Below, piece by piece: positions 6,489 through 12,446 of a stretch of DNA of 12,446 nt. Where the stretch lies: NCBI GenBank assembly GCA_019246375.1, contig JAFAQO010000578.1, positions 1 through 12,446 of the forward strand, written 5' to 3'. Each line of letters begins with the position of its first letter. Position 1 is the stretch's first letter. Made by a program: the position numbers and the translations under genes. The notes below the pieces were generated by a model that had not been told where the DNA came from, did not search any database, and worked only from the letters and a program-made list of their open reading frames with translations. Source of the stretch: Mycobacterium sp. GTDB lineage: Bacteria; Actinomycetota; Actinomycetes; Mycobacteriales; Mycobacteriaceae.

Positions 6489-7151
6489 GTGACCACCGCC
6501 AGCAGGGTTACGCGCGCCGAACGTTCCACTCCGACCCGGGAAGCGATCCTGGCCGCAGCCGAACGGCTGTTCGCCGAGCACGGGGTGTTCGCCGTTTCCA
6601 ATCGGCAGGTCAGCGAGGCCGCCGGCCAGGGCAACAATGCCGCGGTCGGCTACCACTTCGGCACCAAAACCGATTTGGTACGCGCGATCGAACAGAAGCA
6701 TCGGACGCCGATCGACCAATTGCGGGAAAAGATGGTGGCCGAGATGGGAAACAGCACCGACATGCCGGATTGGGTCGCCTGCCTGGTGTGTCCCCTGACC
6801 GAGCACCTTGCGGCGCTCGGCAACCCCACGTGGTATGCGCGGTTTGCCGCGCAGGTAATGGCCGACCCGGCCTATCACCACATCGTGGTCAAAGATGCGC
6901 TGAGTTCACCATCACTAGTTCAGGTCATCGACGGAATCAATCGATGCCTTCCCCAGCTGCCGGCCGAGGTACGGGCCGAGCGCAACGTGATGGCTCGCAA
7001 CCTGCTGATGCACACCTGCGCTGACCGGGAGCGTGCACTTGCCGCAGGCACGTCGGTGACCGGTTGGCAGGCCGCCGGATCCGGTCTCATCGATGCGATC
7101 GTGGGACTGTGGCTGGCTCCCGTCACGGCATATTCGGGAAAGAAGTCCTAG
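6489..7151 (+). CDS. TetR-family transcriptional regulator (TetR-2)
   Basis: The product has 220 residues from GTG 6489. The helix-turn-helix spans about residues 16-60: TREAILAAAERLFAEHGVFA, then recognition-helix residues around V36-Y55, ending in the family motif GYHFGTK (54-60). The C-terminal half is a divergent ligand and dimer domain containing CLVCPLTEHL. An ATG at 6393 in the same frame lies inside the molybdoenzyme gene and upstream of the operator, so it was rejected; a GTG at 6465 would add eight residues and is possible. The stop (7149-7151) abuts the ferredoxin ATG with no gap, so this regulator heads and is co-transcribed with the P450 group. The palindrome at 6441-6462 suggests autoregulation. 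The ligand is unknown, perhaps the P450 substrate. Confidence 0.9.
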   Translation: MTTASRVTRAERSTPTREAILAAAERLFAEHGVFAVSNRQVSEAAGQGNNAAVGYHFGTKTDLVRAIEQKHRTPIDQLREKMVAEMGNSTDMPDWVACLVCPLTEHLAALGNPTWYARFAAQVMADPAYHHIVVKDALSSPSLVQVIDGINRCLPQLPAEVRAERNVMARNLLMHTCADRERALAAGTSVTGWQAAGSGLIDAIVGLWLAPVTAYSGKKS

Positions 7152-7346
7152 ATGAAAGTCAGAGTCGATCAAGATGTTTGTGCCTCTTCGGGAAACTGCG
7201 TGATGCAGGCGCCCGCGGTGTTCGACCAACGCGAAGAGGACGGTGTTGTCATCCTGCTCAACGACGACCCGCCGGCCGAGCTCGCGGAGGCCACGCGTAA
7301 GGCCGCCGCATTATGCCCCGCACTGGCCATCCACATCGAGGAGTGA
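7152..7346 (+). CDS. [3Fe-4S] ferredoxin, P450 electron donor
   Basis: This 64-residue acidic protein is the usual length for actinobacterial P450 ferredoxins. Cys10, Cys16 and Cys55 (followed by Pro56) give the C-x5-C...CP set that holds a [3Fe-4S] cluster. Ser13 occupies the position where a fourth Cys would stand in a [4Fe-4S] protein; this residue varies among mycobacterial ferredoxins and tunes redox potential. The gene abuts TetR-2 and ends three bases before the P450 start. It almost surely feeds electrons to the adjacent P450. No ferredoxin reductase is encoded in the window, so a general cellular reductase is probably used. Confidence 0.94.
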   Translation: MKVRVDQDVCASSGNCVMQAPAVFDQREEDGVVILLNDDPPAELAEATRKAAALCPALAIHIEE

Positions 7347-7349
7347 GGA

Positions 7350-8594
7350 GTGTCCGACACCTTGACCGGTCCGGCGACCCAAGCGGCCGAACACATACCC
7401 GAATACCCGATGGCTAGGTCGGCGGGCTGCCCGTTCGCCCCGCCGCCGGAAGTACTTGCGTTCGGTGAGTCCAAACCGCTTGCCAGAGTCCAAATTTGGG
7501 ACGGCAGCACACCCTGGCTCGTCACCGGCTACGGGGAAGTTCGGACGCTGTTTTCCGATCCGCGGGTCAGTGTCGACGACCGGCGCCGCGGATTTCCACA
7601 TTGGAATGAAGGCATGCAGGCGACCGTGAATAAGCGCCCGAGGTCGGTCTTCACTTCGGATGCCGAAGAGCACACGCGATTTCGGCGGATGTTGTCTCGT
7701 CCGTTCACCTTCAAGCGGGTGGAAGGTTTGCGGCCCGTCATCCAGCAGATCACCGACGAGCACATCGACGCCATGTTGGCCGGACCGCAGCCGGCCGATG
7801 TCGTCTCCGCGCTGGCCCTTCCAATTCCTTCGCTGGTGATCAGCCAGCTGCTGGGTGTGCCGTACGAGGATGCAGAGTTCTTCCAGCACCACGCTACTGT
7901 CGGGCTGGCCCGGTATGCGACCGGCGAGGACACCGCCAAGGGTGCGGCCGGGCTCGCCAAGTACCTGGCGGAGTTGGTCGAGGCCAAGATGGAAAACCCC
8001 GCCGAGGATGCCGTCTCAGATTTGGCGGAACGAGTCAAGGCCGGCGAGCTCAGCGTCCGCGAAGCCGCCCAACTGGGCACCGGGCTGCTCATCGCCGGAC
8101 ACGAGACCACCGCCAACATGATCGGCCTCGGCGTGCTCGCCTTGCTGCAACATCCCGAGCAGTTGGCCGTGATCCGCGATGCCGAGGATCCCAAGGTTGT
8201 CGCCAACGCGGTCGAGGAGTTGCTGCGCTACCTCAGCATCATCCAGAATGGCCAGCGCAGAGTCGCGATCGAGGACATCGAAATCGCCGGTGAGCTGATC
8301 AGGGCCGGCGATGGCATCATCATCGACTTGGCGCCGGCCAATTGGGATGCCAAGGCCTTCCCCGAACCGGAACGGCTGTACCTGCATCGCTCGGGTGCCG
8401 GTCAGAATGTGGCGTTCGGCTATGGCCGGCACCAATGCGTCGGCCAACAGCTTGCCCGCGCCGAGCTGCAGATCGTCTACCACACATTGTTCCGTCGAGT
8501 CCCCACGCTGAAGCTGGCCGTACCGATCGAGAACATCCCGTTCAAACATGACCGCCTCGCTTACGGCGTCTATGAACTACCGGTGACCTGGTGA
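7350..8594 (+). CDS. Cytochrome P450, CYP105-like
   Basis: The product is a 414-residue soluble bacterial P450 that would hydroxylate or otherwise oxidise a small molecule using O2 and electrons from the ferredoxin. The I-helix oxygen-activation motif is AGHETTAN (249-256), the K-helix ExxR is Glu290-Arg293, and the heme loop is FGYGRHQCVG with Cys363 as the thiolate ligand. The GHETTAN form and N-terminal layout (PMARSAGCPFAPPPE) are characteristic of the CYP105 family, which is common in Streptomyces and present in some mycobacteria such as M. marinum. The exact subfamily cannot be set without alignment. GTG 7350 follows overlapping GAGGAG/TGAGGAG ribosome sites that lie in the ferredoxin stop region. 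The substrate is unknown; CYP105 members range from macrolides to xenobiotics and steroids. Confidence 0.95.
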   Translation: MSDTLTGPATQAAEHIPEYPMARSAGCPFAPPPEVLAFGESKPLARVQIWDGSTPWLVTGYGEVRTLFSDPRVSVDDRRRGFPHWNEGMQATVNKRPRSVFTSDAEEHTRFRRMLSRPFTFKRVEGLRPVIQQITDEHIDAMLAGPQPADVVSALALPIPSLVISQLLGVPYEDAEFFQHHATVGLARYATGEDTAKGAAGLAKYLAELVEAKMENPAEDAVSDLAERVKAGELSVREAAQLGTGLLIAGHETTANMIGLGVLALLQHPEQLAVIRDAEDPKVVANAVEELLRYLSIIQNGQRRVAIEDIEIAGELIRAGDGIIIDLAPANWDAKAFPEPERLYLHRSGAGQNVAFGYGRHQCVGQQLARAELQIVYHTLFRRVPTLKLAVPIENIPFKHDRLAYGVYELPVTW

Positions 8595-8617
8595 ACCCGG
8601 CCACCGAGGGATCCAAG

Positions 8618-8659
8618 ATGACTAACCTCGAACTGCCGGCCCGATTGGAAGGTCAATGA
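8618..8659 (+). other. Mini-ORF between the P450 and amidohydrolase genes (13 codons)
   Basis: ATG at 8618 has a good ribosome site (GAGGGA, six bases upstream) and encodes MTNLELPARLEGQ before a TGA that overlaps the ATG at 8656 as ATGA. It fills most of the 61-base spacer. It may act as a translational bridge or be a remnant of a lost gene start. No function is claimed for the peptide. Confidence 0.35.
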
Positions 8660-9831
8660 TGTCCACTTCGACGAGCACCGTTTCGCTCTATCCGCCCGAA
8701 GGGTACGGCGCCCCCAAAGATCGCCGTGGGCATGCTGATGTCAGCTGCGTCGGCCTGCCGGAACGCACGGTGGTATTTTCTGCGGACAACCACATTTCGC
8801 TGGCCGAGGACATCTTCTACGAGCGCTTCCCGGACGACCTGAAGGACAAGGCACCGCGCATCTGGTATGAGGACGGCGCCTATCAAGTCGGGCGCAAGGG
8901 ACAGTCGTTCCTGCCGGGTGACTTCAGTGCCGTGCTGATGCAGTATGACGACCTGCCGGGGGCCGGTAGCACCAACATCGAGGCACGGATCCAGGAGTTG
9001 CGGGAGGACGGCGTCGATAAGGAGCTGGCATTTCCCAACGCCATCCTCGCGCTATTCCACTACCCCGACAAAAAACTTCGCGAGCTTGCGTTTCGCATCT
9101 ACAACGAGTACATCGCCGAGCTGCAAGAGCGTTCGGGTGGTCATTTCTACGGTGCGGGACTGATCAACTGGTGGGATCCCCAGGGCACCCGCCGCACGCT
9201 ATCCGAGCTGAAGTCCTTGGGGCTCAAGACATTCCTGCTGCCATTGAATCCCGGCAAAGATGACGAGGGCAATCCCATCGACTATGCGAGTACCACCATG
9301 GGTCCGGTTTGGGACGAGATCGAAGACGCGGGCATGCCCATCGCCCACCACATCGGCGAAACCCCGCCGAAGAGCCCTTGCGAATTCAACAGCGTGGTCG
9401 TCGGCATGATGATCAACATCGATGGGTTCCGCGAGGTGTTTTCCAAGTACATCTTCGCCGGCATTCTCGATCGGCACCCGAGACTGCGGATCGGCTGGTT
9501 CGAGGGCGGAATCGCCTGGGTACCATGGGCTTTGCAGGATGCAGAGCACCTGGTGGCGTCTTATCGGCACATGTTCAATCGGCCCCTCGAGCACGAGGTG
9601 CGCTACTACTGGGACAACCACATGAGCGCGTCGTTCATGGTCGACCCGCTGGGGCTGCAGTTGATCGACCGGATCGGCATCGACAAGGTGATGTGGTCGA
9701 GCGACTATCCGCACAACGAAAGTACCTACGGTTATTCGGAGAAATCACTGGCCGCGGTGGTGGATGCGGTCGGTCCGGCGGCTGCCGCGCGGATCGTGAA
9801 TGGCAACATCACCGAATTCCTCGGTCTCTGA
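8659..9831 (+). CDS. Amidohydrolase-2 family metal-dependent hydrolase (ACMSD-like TIM barrel)
   Basis: The product has about 390 residues and fits the PF04909 group of TIM-barrel metal hydrolases and decarboxylases. Asp43-x-His45 (SADNHI) replaces the HxH of classic members, a common variant. His230-His231 lie in AHHIGE, and Asp349 with His352 in SSDYPH is the conserved C-terminal metal and catalytic site. RIGWFEGGIAWVPW matches the conserved segment before it. Members cleave C-N, C-C or ester bonds; hydrolysis and decarboxylation cannot be told apart here. ATG 8659 was chosen because GGAAGG lies six bases upstream; the ATG at 8656 is only three bases away from that motif. It is followed after nine bases by the first M24 gene. 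It probably processes the product of the P450 step. Confidence 0.91.
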   Translation: MSTSTSTVSLYPPEGYGAPKDRRGHADVSCVGLPERTVVFSADNHISLAEDIFYERFPDDLKDKAPRIWYEDGAYQVGRKGQSFLPGDFSAVLMQYDDLPGAGSTNIEARIQELREDGVDKELAFPNAILALFHYPDKKLRELAFRIYNEYIAELQERSGGHFYGAGLINWWDPQGTRRTLSELKSLGLKTFLLPLNPGKDDEGNPIDYASTTMGPVWDEIEDAGMPIAHHIGETPPKSPCEFNSVVVGMMINIDGFREVFSKYIFAGILDRHPRLRIGWFEGGIAWVPWALQDAEHLVASYRHMFNRPLEHEVRYYWDNHMSASFMVDPLGLQLIDRIGIDKVMWSSDYPHNESTYGYSEKSLAAVVDAVGPAAAARIVNGNITEFLGL

Positions 9832-9840
9832 GGCTGCTTG

Positions 9841-11079
9841 ATGGCAACATTCGTGCAGACGCCGCCGTCTGCACTCGAGATTCCCGACAAACCGGACCTG
9901 TCCCGAATGCGGTCGGAGACCGGTGCGCGGCTTCGGGCGTCGATGGCCGACTGTGGTGTCGAGGCGTTGATCCTGCTGGGAAACAGCAACGTGGTCTACG
10001 CGACCGGGGTGAGCTGGCCGCTGGGCGACGCCGGGCTGTCCTACGTCGAGCGTCCGGTCGCCGTGGTCCTCGTCGACGACCCCTGGCCGCATCTCTTCCT
10101 GCCGTTCCGTGAAGGTGCCGCATTAGAAACGGGGCTACCGGCCGACCATCTTCACGGCCCGGTCTATCTGGAGTTCGACGAGGGAGTGGAGAACTTCGCG
10201 CGCTCAGTCACCGACCTGATTCCCGCGCGAGCGGCCGTCGCGGTAGACGAACTCACCGGGGCGATGCGGCGTGCACATCAGCGGCTGTTCGGTAGCCGCC
10301 GCCCCGCCGATGCCGCCCAAGTGATTGCTGCCGCCAAGGTCATCAAGACTCCCGACGAGCTGTCCTGCATTCGGACAGCATGCCGAATCACCGACCAGGC
10401 CATGGTCGATGTACAGGCGTCGTTGAGACCCGGTATTCGCCAAATCGATCTGTCCGCCGGGTTCATGCGCCGGGCATTCGAGTTGGGTGCGATGGCGAGC
10501 ATGCTGGAACCGATCTGGCAGGTGATGCCCAAACGCAAGGCCGACGGCGTCTGGACCACGCACGGCGATTTGGCTTTACCGCTGTTGACCACTGAGCGCG
10601 AACTGGTTGCGGGCGACGTGTTGTGGACCGACGTCAGCATCACCTACGCAGGCTATTGCTCGGACTTCGGCCGCACTTGGCTGGTAGGGCAAGAGCCGAC
10701 ACCGCGCCAGCAGGCGCAGTTTCGGCAGTGGCGGGACATTACGAGTGCGGTCCTCGACGTGACCCGACCCGGTGCCACCGCCGCCGAACTGGGCAGAGCG
10801 GCGACAAGGGCCAACGGTGGCAGCAGGCCGTGGCTGCCACACTTCTATCTGGGACACGGCATCGGCGTGAATGCTGCCGAAACACCAATGATCGGCACCG
10901 ATCTGGGTGACGAGTTCGACGAGAACTTCGTGTTCGAACCCGGGATGGTGGTGGTCCTGGAGCCGGTGGTGTGGGAGGACGGCACTGGCGGCTATCGCAG
11001 CGAAGAGATCATCGTCATCACCGAGGAGGGCTGGATGCCGTTGACCAACTACCCCTATGACCCGTATGGCGAGCGCTGA
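9841..11079 (+). CDS. M24-fold (creatinase/aminopeptidase P-like) metalloenzyme with intact metal site
   Basis: This 412-residue protein has a creatinase-type N-terminal domain (about 20-165) and a pita-bread catalytic domain (about 175-405). All five dinuclear-metal ligands are present: Asp264 (WTDVS), Asp275 (YCSDFGRTW), His339 (LGHGIG), Glu374 (VLEPV) and Glu388 (YRSEE). However, the catalytic His normally seven residues after the GHGIG histidine is Ala346, and the creatinase His position before TER-x-L-x-x-GD also lacks His. It may therefore not be an ordinary X-Pro peptidase; other M24-fold enzymes act as creatinase or DMSP lyase. ATG 9841 follows TGAGG by seven bases, the TGA being the amidohydrolase stop. 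The adjacent paralogue at 11119-12261 suggests a partner. Confidence 0.92.
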   Translation: MATFVQTPPSALEIPDKPDLSRMRSETGARLRASMADCGVEALILLGNSNVVYATGVSWPLGDAGLSYVERPVAVVLVDDPWPHLFLPFREGAALETGLPADHLHGPVYLEFDEGVENFARSVTDLIPARAAVAVDELTGAMRRAHQRLFGSRRPADAAQVIAAAKVIKTPDELSCIRTACRITDQAMVDVQASLRPGIRQIDLSAGFMRRAFELGAMASMLEPIWQVMPKRKADGVWTTHGDLALPLLTTERELVAGDVLWTDVSITYAGYCSDFGRTWLVGQEPTPRQQAQFRQWRDITSAVLDVTRPGATAAELGRAATRANGGSRPWLPHFYLGHGIGVNAAETPMIGTDLGDEFDENFVFEPGMVVVLEPVVWEDGTGGYRSEEIIVITEEGWMPLTNYPYDPYGER

Positions 11080-11110
11080 CGACGATGCAGAGCGAAGCGA
11101 TGAGGAGGAG
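11080..11110 (+). repeat. MIRU-like junction element with strong ribosome-binding site
   Basis: The spacer between the two M24 genes contains GATGCAGAGCGAAGCG followed by a GAGGAGGAG ribosome site eight bases before the next GTG. This resembles, from memory, the core of mycobacterial interspersed repetitive units, which sit at operon junctions and carry small coupled frames. Only this short core is present here, not a full unit. A 14-codon frame starting at ATG 11085 runs through it and ends at 11129, beyond the next start. Confidence 0.5.
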
Positions 11111-11118
11111 TAGCGCCG

Positions 11119-12261
11119 GTGGCAACTGAGGTCCTGCCCGACGATCGCGCTCTCCGCTCGGAGCGGCGGGCCCGTGCGCTGGCCCAGATGGAGGCGCACG
11201 ATCTCGACGTGCTCGTGCTTGGCCGGCAAGCCAACGTGCGCTACGTCGCCGGAGCCCCGCAGCTGTGGGTGGCCGGCACCCGGCCGTTCGCACCGACCTG
11301 CGTCGTCATTCGGGAATCCGGAGCAATCCACTTGCTCAGCACCTGGGATGAGGGCGTGCCCGACGACATCCCCCACGAGCGGCTCTACGGGATCGCGTGG
11401 AATCCGATGAACACCATCTCGGTGCTGCGCGACATCGACGGCGCAGCTACCGCGAAACGTGTTGGCACCGACGCACTGTCACCGGCCTTCGCCCAGCTGC
11501 TGCCGGTCGCCTTTCCCAACGCCGAGCTAGTCGACGGCGAGCTGGCCATGCGGGCCGCCCGGCGCGTCAAGACAGCCCAAGAGATGGCCGCGCTCAGCGA
11601 AGCCATCCGGGTCGCCGAAACCGGCTTGGCGGCGGCGGTGGCTGAATTGCGGCCCGGCGTCACGGAAAACGCCTTAGCGGGCGTACTGCTGGAAGCCGTG
11701 GCGGCCGGCGGGGTGAGCACCCCATCGACTCAAGACGTCGCGTGGGTCACCTCGCGGGACCACCCGTGGCGACGCGCCAGCGTCGACGGGCGGGTCCAGC
11801 CCGGCGATTTGGTGGCCTTCTCGGCCGGCGTGCTCGCCGGTGGTTACACCGGCGAGGTCGGTCGGACCTGGCCAGTCGGGGAATCCGATGGTGCCGCCGA
11901 TCTGTACGCCCGGTGGGACACGTTGTGGCGCAAGCTTTACGACGCGTGCCAGCCGGGAGCGATGGCCAGTGACCTGCTCGCGGTATACGAAGCGGCGGGG
12001 GAGCCGCTGCCGCCGATGCCGGTGGCGCGTGGTCTGGGTATGGGGTTCGACCCACCTCTCGTCGCGGCGCACCTCCCGCAGACGGCGGCCGAGGAACGAC
12101 TGGAGCCACGAATGGTGCTGGCGGTGACAGGCTACGTGTGGGAAGCGGGCGTTGGCGCCGTGTTCGGCCGGGAGGCGGTTCTGATCACCGACGAGGGCCC
12201 GGAGCTGCTCACGTCCAGTCCGTCGGTGAGCAAAGCGGTTGGTGTATCGAACGGCGGATAG
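11119..12261 (+). CDS. Catalytically degenerate M24-fold protein (pseudo-peptidase)
   Basis: The product has 380 residues with the same creatinase-type N-terminal and M24 C-terminal architecture as its upstream neighbour. It aligns without gaps through each motif region, but the metal ligands are changed: Asp to Ser235 (VAFSAG), Asp to Glu246 (GYTGEVGRTW), His to Leu306 (RGLGMG), Glu to Thr337 (LAVTGY) and Glu to Arg351 (FGREAV). The fold-defining residues around them, such as PGD, GRTW, EPRM and ITDEG, are kept, so the reading frame is intact and under selection rather than decaying. It is probably non-metallic, acting as a heterodimer partner, regulator or binding protein. GTG 11119 has GAGGAGGAG eight bases upstream. 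It could have another activity, but not standard M24 hydrolysis. Confidence 0.88.
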   Translation: MATEVLPDDRALRSERRARALAQMEAHDLDVLVLGRQANVRYVAGAPQLWVAGTRPFAPTCVVIRESGAIHLLSTWDEGVPDDIPHERLYGIAWNPMNTISVLRDIDGAATAKRVGTDALSPAFAQLLPVAFPNAELVDGELAMRAARRVKTAQEMAALSEAIRVAETGLAAAVAELRPGVTENALAGVLLEAVAAGGVSTPSTQDVAWVTSRDHPWRRASVDGRVQPGDLVAFSAGVLAGGYTGEVGRTWPVGESDGAADLYARWDTLWRKLYDACQPGAMASDLLAVYEAAGEPLPPMPVARGLGMGFDPPLVAAHLPQTAAEERLEPRMVLAVTGYVWEAGVGAVFGREAVLITDEGPELLTSSPSVSKAVGVSNGG

Positions 12262-12314
12262 CGACCGGCCCTCGCCAGAGCAGATCACCCCGCCGCAAGA
12301 AAGGCGAACACAGG

Positions 12315-12407
12315 ATGAGGTTCGGTAGTCCGCTCGCCCGCGGGGCGCTCGACGGGATCGCCAGATTCGCCGACGAGTACGTCCAGAAAACCGCTCCGAC
12401 CGGTTAG
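12315..12407 (+). CDS. Small ORF, 30 residues, unknown
   Basis: The ATG at 12315 follows an AAGAAAGG motif at about ten bases, and the frame ends at TAG 12405-12407. The peptide begins MRFGSPLARGALDG and ends VQKTAPTG; it has a short amphipathic middle, with no signal peptide or known motif. It lies 53 bases after the degenerate M24 gene on the same strand. It may be a real small protein, another bridging frame, or the broken start of a gene, since the frame after the stop continues openly to the window edge. I do not recognise it. Confidence 0.35.
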   Translation: MRFGSPLARGALDGIARFADEYVQKTAPTG

Positions 12408-12416
12408 GCGGGGCGG

Positions 12417-12446
12417 GTGGCAATCGGGCCTTCCGATATTGAGTTG
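12417..12446 (+). CDS. Possible start of the next gene (cut by window edge)
   Basis: GTG 12417 opens a frame reading (M)AIGPSDIEL to the window end, with AGG and GGCGG just upstream as weak ribosome-site candidates. Ten codons are too few to assign a family. It is in the same frame as the 30-codon ORF, separated only by its TAG. Confidence 0.3.
   Translation, partial: MAIGPSDIEL

Noticed and set aside
9309..10112. Plus-strand open frame of 267 codons overlapping the amidohydrolase and M24 genes
   Set aside because: It spans the junction of two real genes in another frame, and its translation is Arg/Gly-rich low-complexity sequence.
1..12446. CRISPR arrays, tRNA or rRNA genes, insertion sequences, phage or toxin-antitoxin genes
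   Set aside because: No regularly spaced repeats, RNA gene signatures, transposase motifs or paired small toxin/antitoxin genes were seen on either strand.

Overview
The window looks like chromosomal DNA of a Mycobacterium, probably a slow grower. It is GC-rich, with GTG and TTG starts beside ATG and tightly packed co-directional genes. It carries a PstS3-type phosphate-binding lipoprotein, an F420-type luciferase-like monooxygenase, a CYP105-like P450 with a 64-residue ferredoxin, and a junction sequence resembling the core of mycobacterial interspersed repetitive units (MIRU). The species cannot be fixed from the sequence alone.

Layout. Bases 1-803 (minus) hold the 5' part of a pstS3-like gene, cut by the window edge, preceded by a PHO/RegX3-like direct repeat (881-903). 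Bases 997-1599 (minus) encode a TetR regulator, TetR-1. It diverges from a plus-strand group: crotonase (1746-2543), SRPBCC protein (2593-3099), F420-type LLM oxidoreductase (3099-4157) and molybdopterin oxidoreductase (4210-6435). The divergent intergenic region carries a NemR-box-like operator (1697-1712) over the likely crotonase promoter. A second TetR, TetR-2 (6489-7151), heads a second plus-strand group: ferredoxin (7152-7346), P450 (7350-8594), amidohydrolase (8659-9831), M24-fold enzyme (9841-11079), and a second M24-fold protein that has lost its metal ligands (11119-12261). A 30-codon ORF and what may be the start of another gene close the window.

How the genes fit together. Both plus-strand groups look catabolic or tailoring in character: CoA-ester hydration, F420 redox chemistry, molybdenum redox chemistry, P450 hydroxylation, and C-N or C-C hydrolysis. 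No substrate can be named. Two nearly identical AT-rich palindromes (956-979 and 6441-6462) flank the first group. The second lies over the likely TetR-2 promoter, so TetR-2 probably regulates itself and perhaps both sites.

Most notable are the paired M24 proteins, one with all five metal ligands and one with essentially none, the shared palindrome, the molybdoenzyme without an evident Cys/Sec/Ser/Asp metal ligand, and mini-ORFs that bridge gene junctions.
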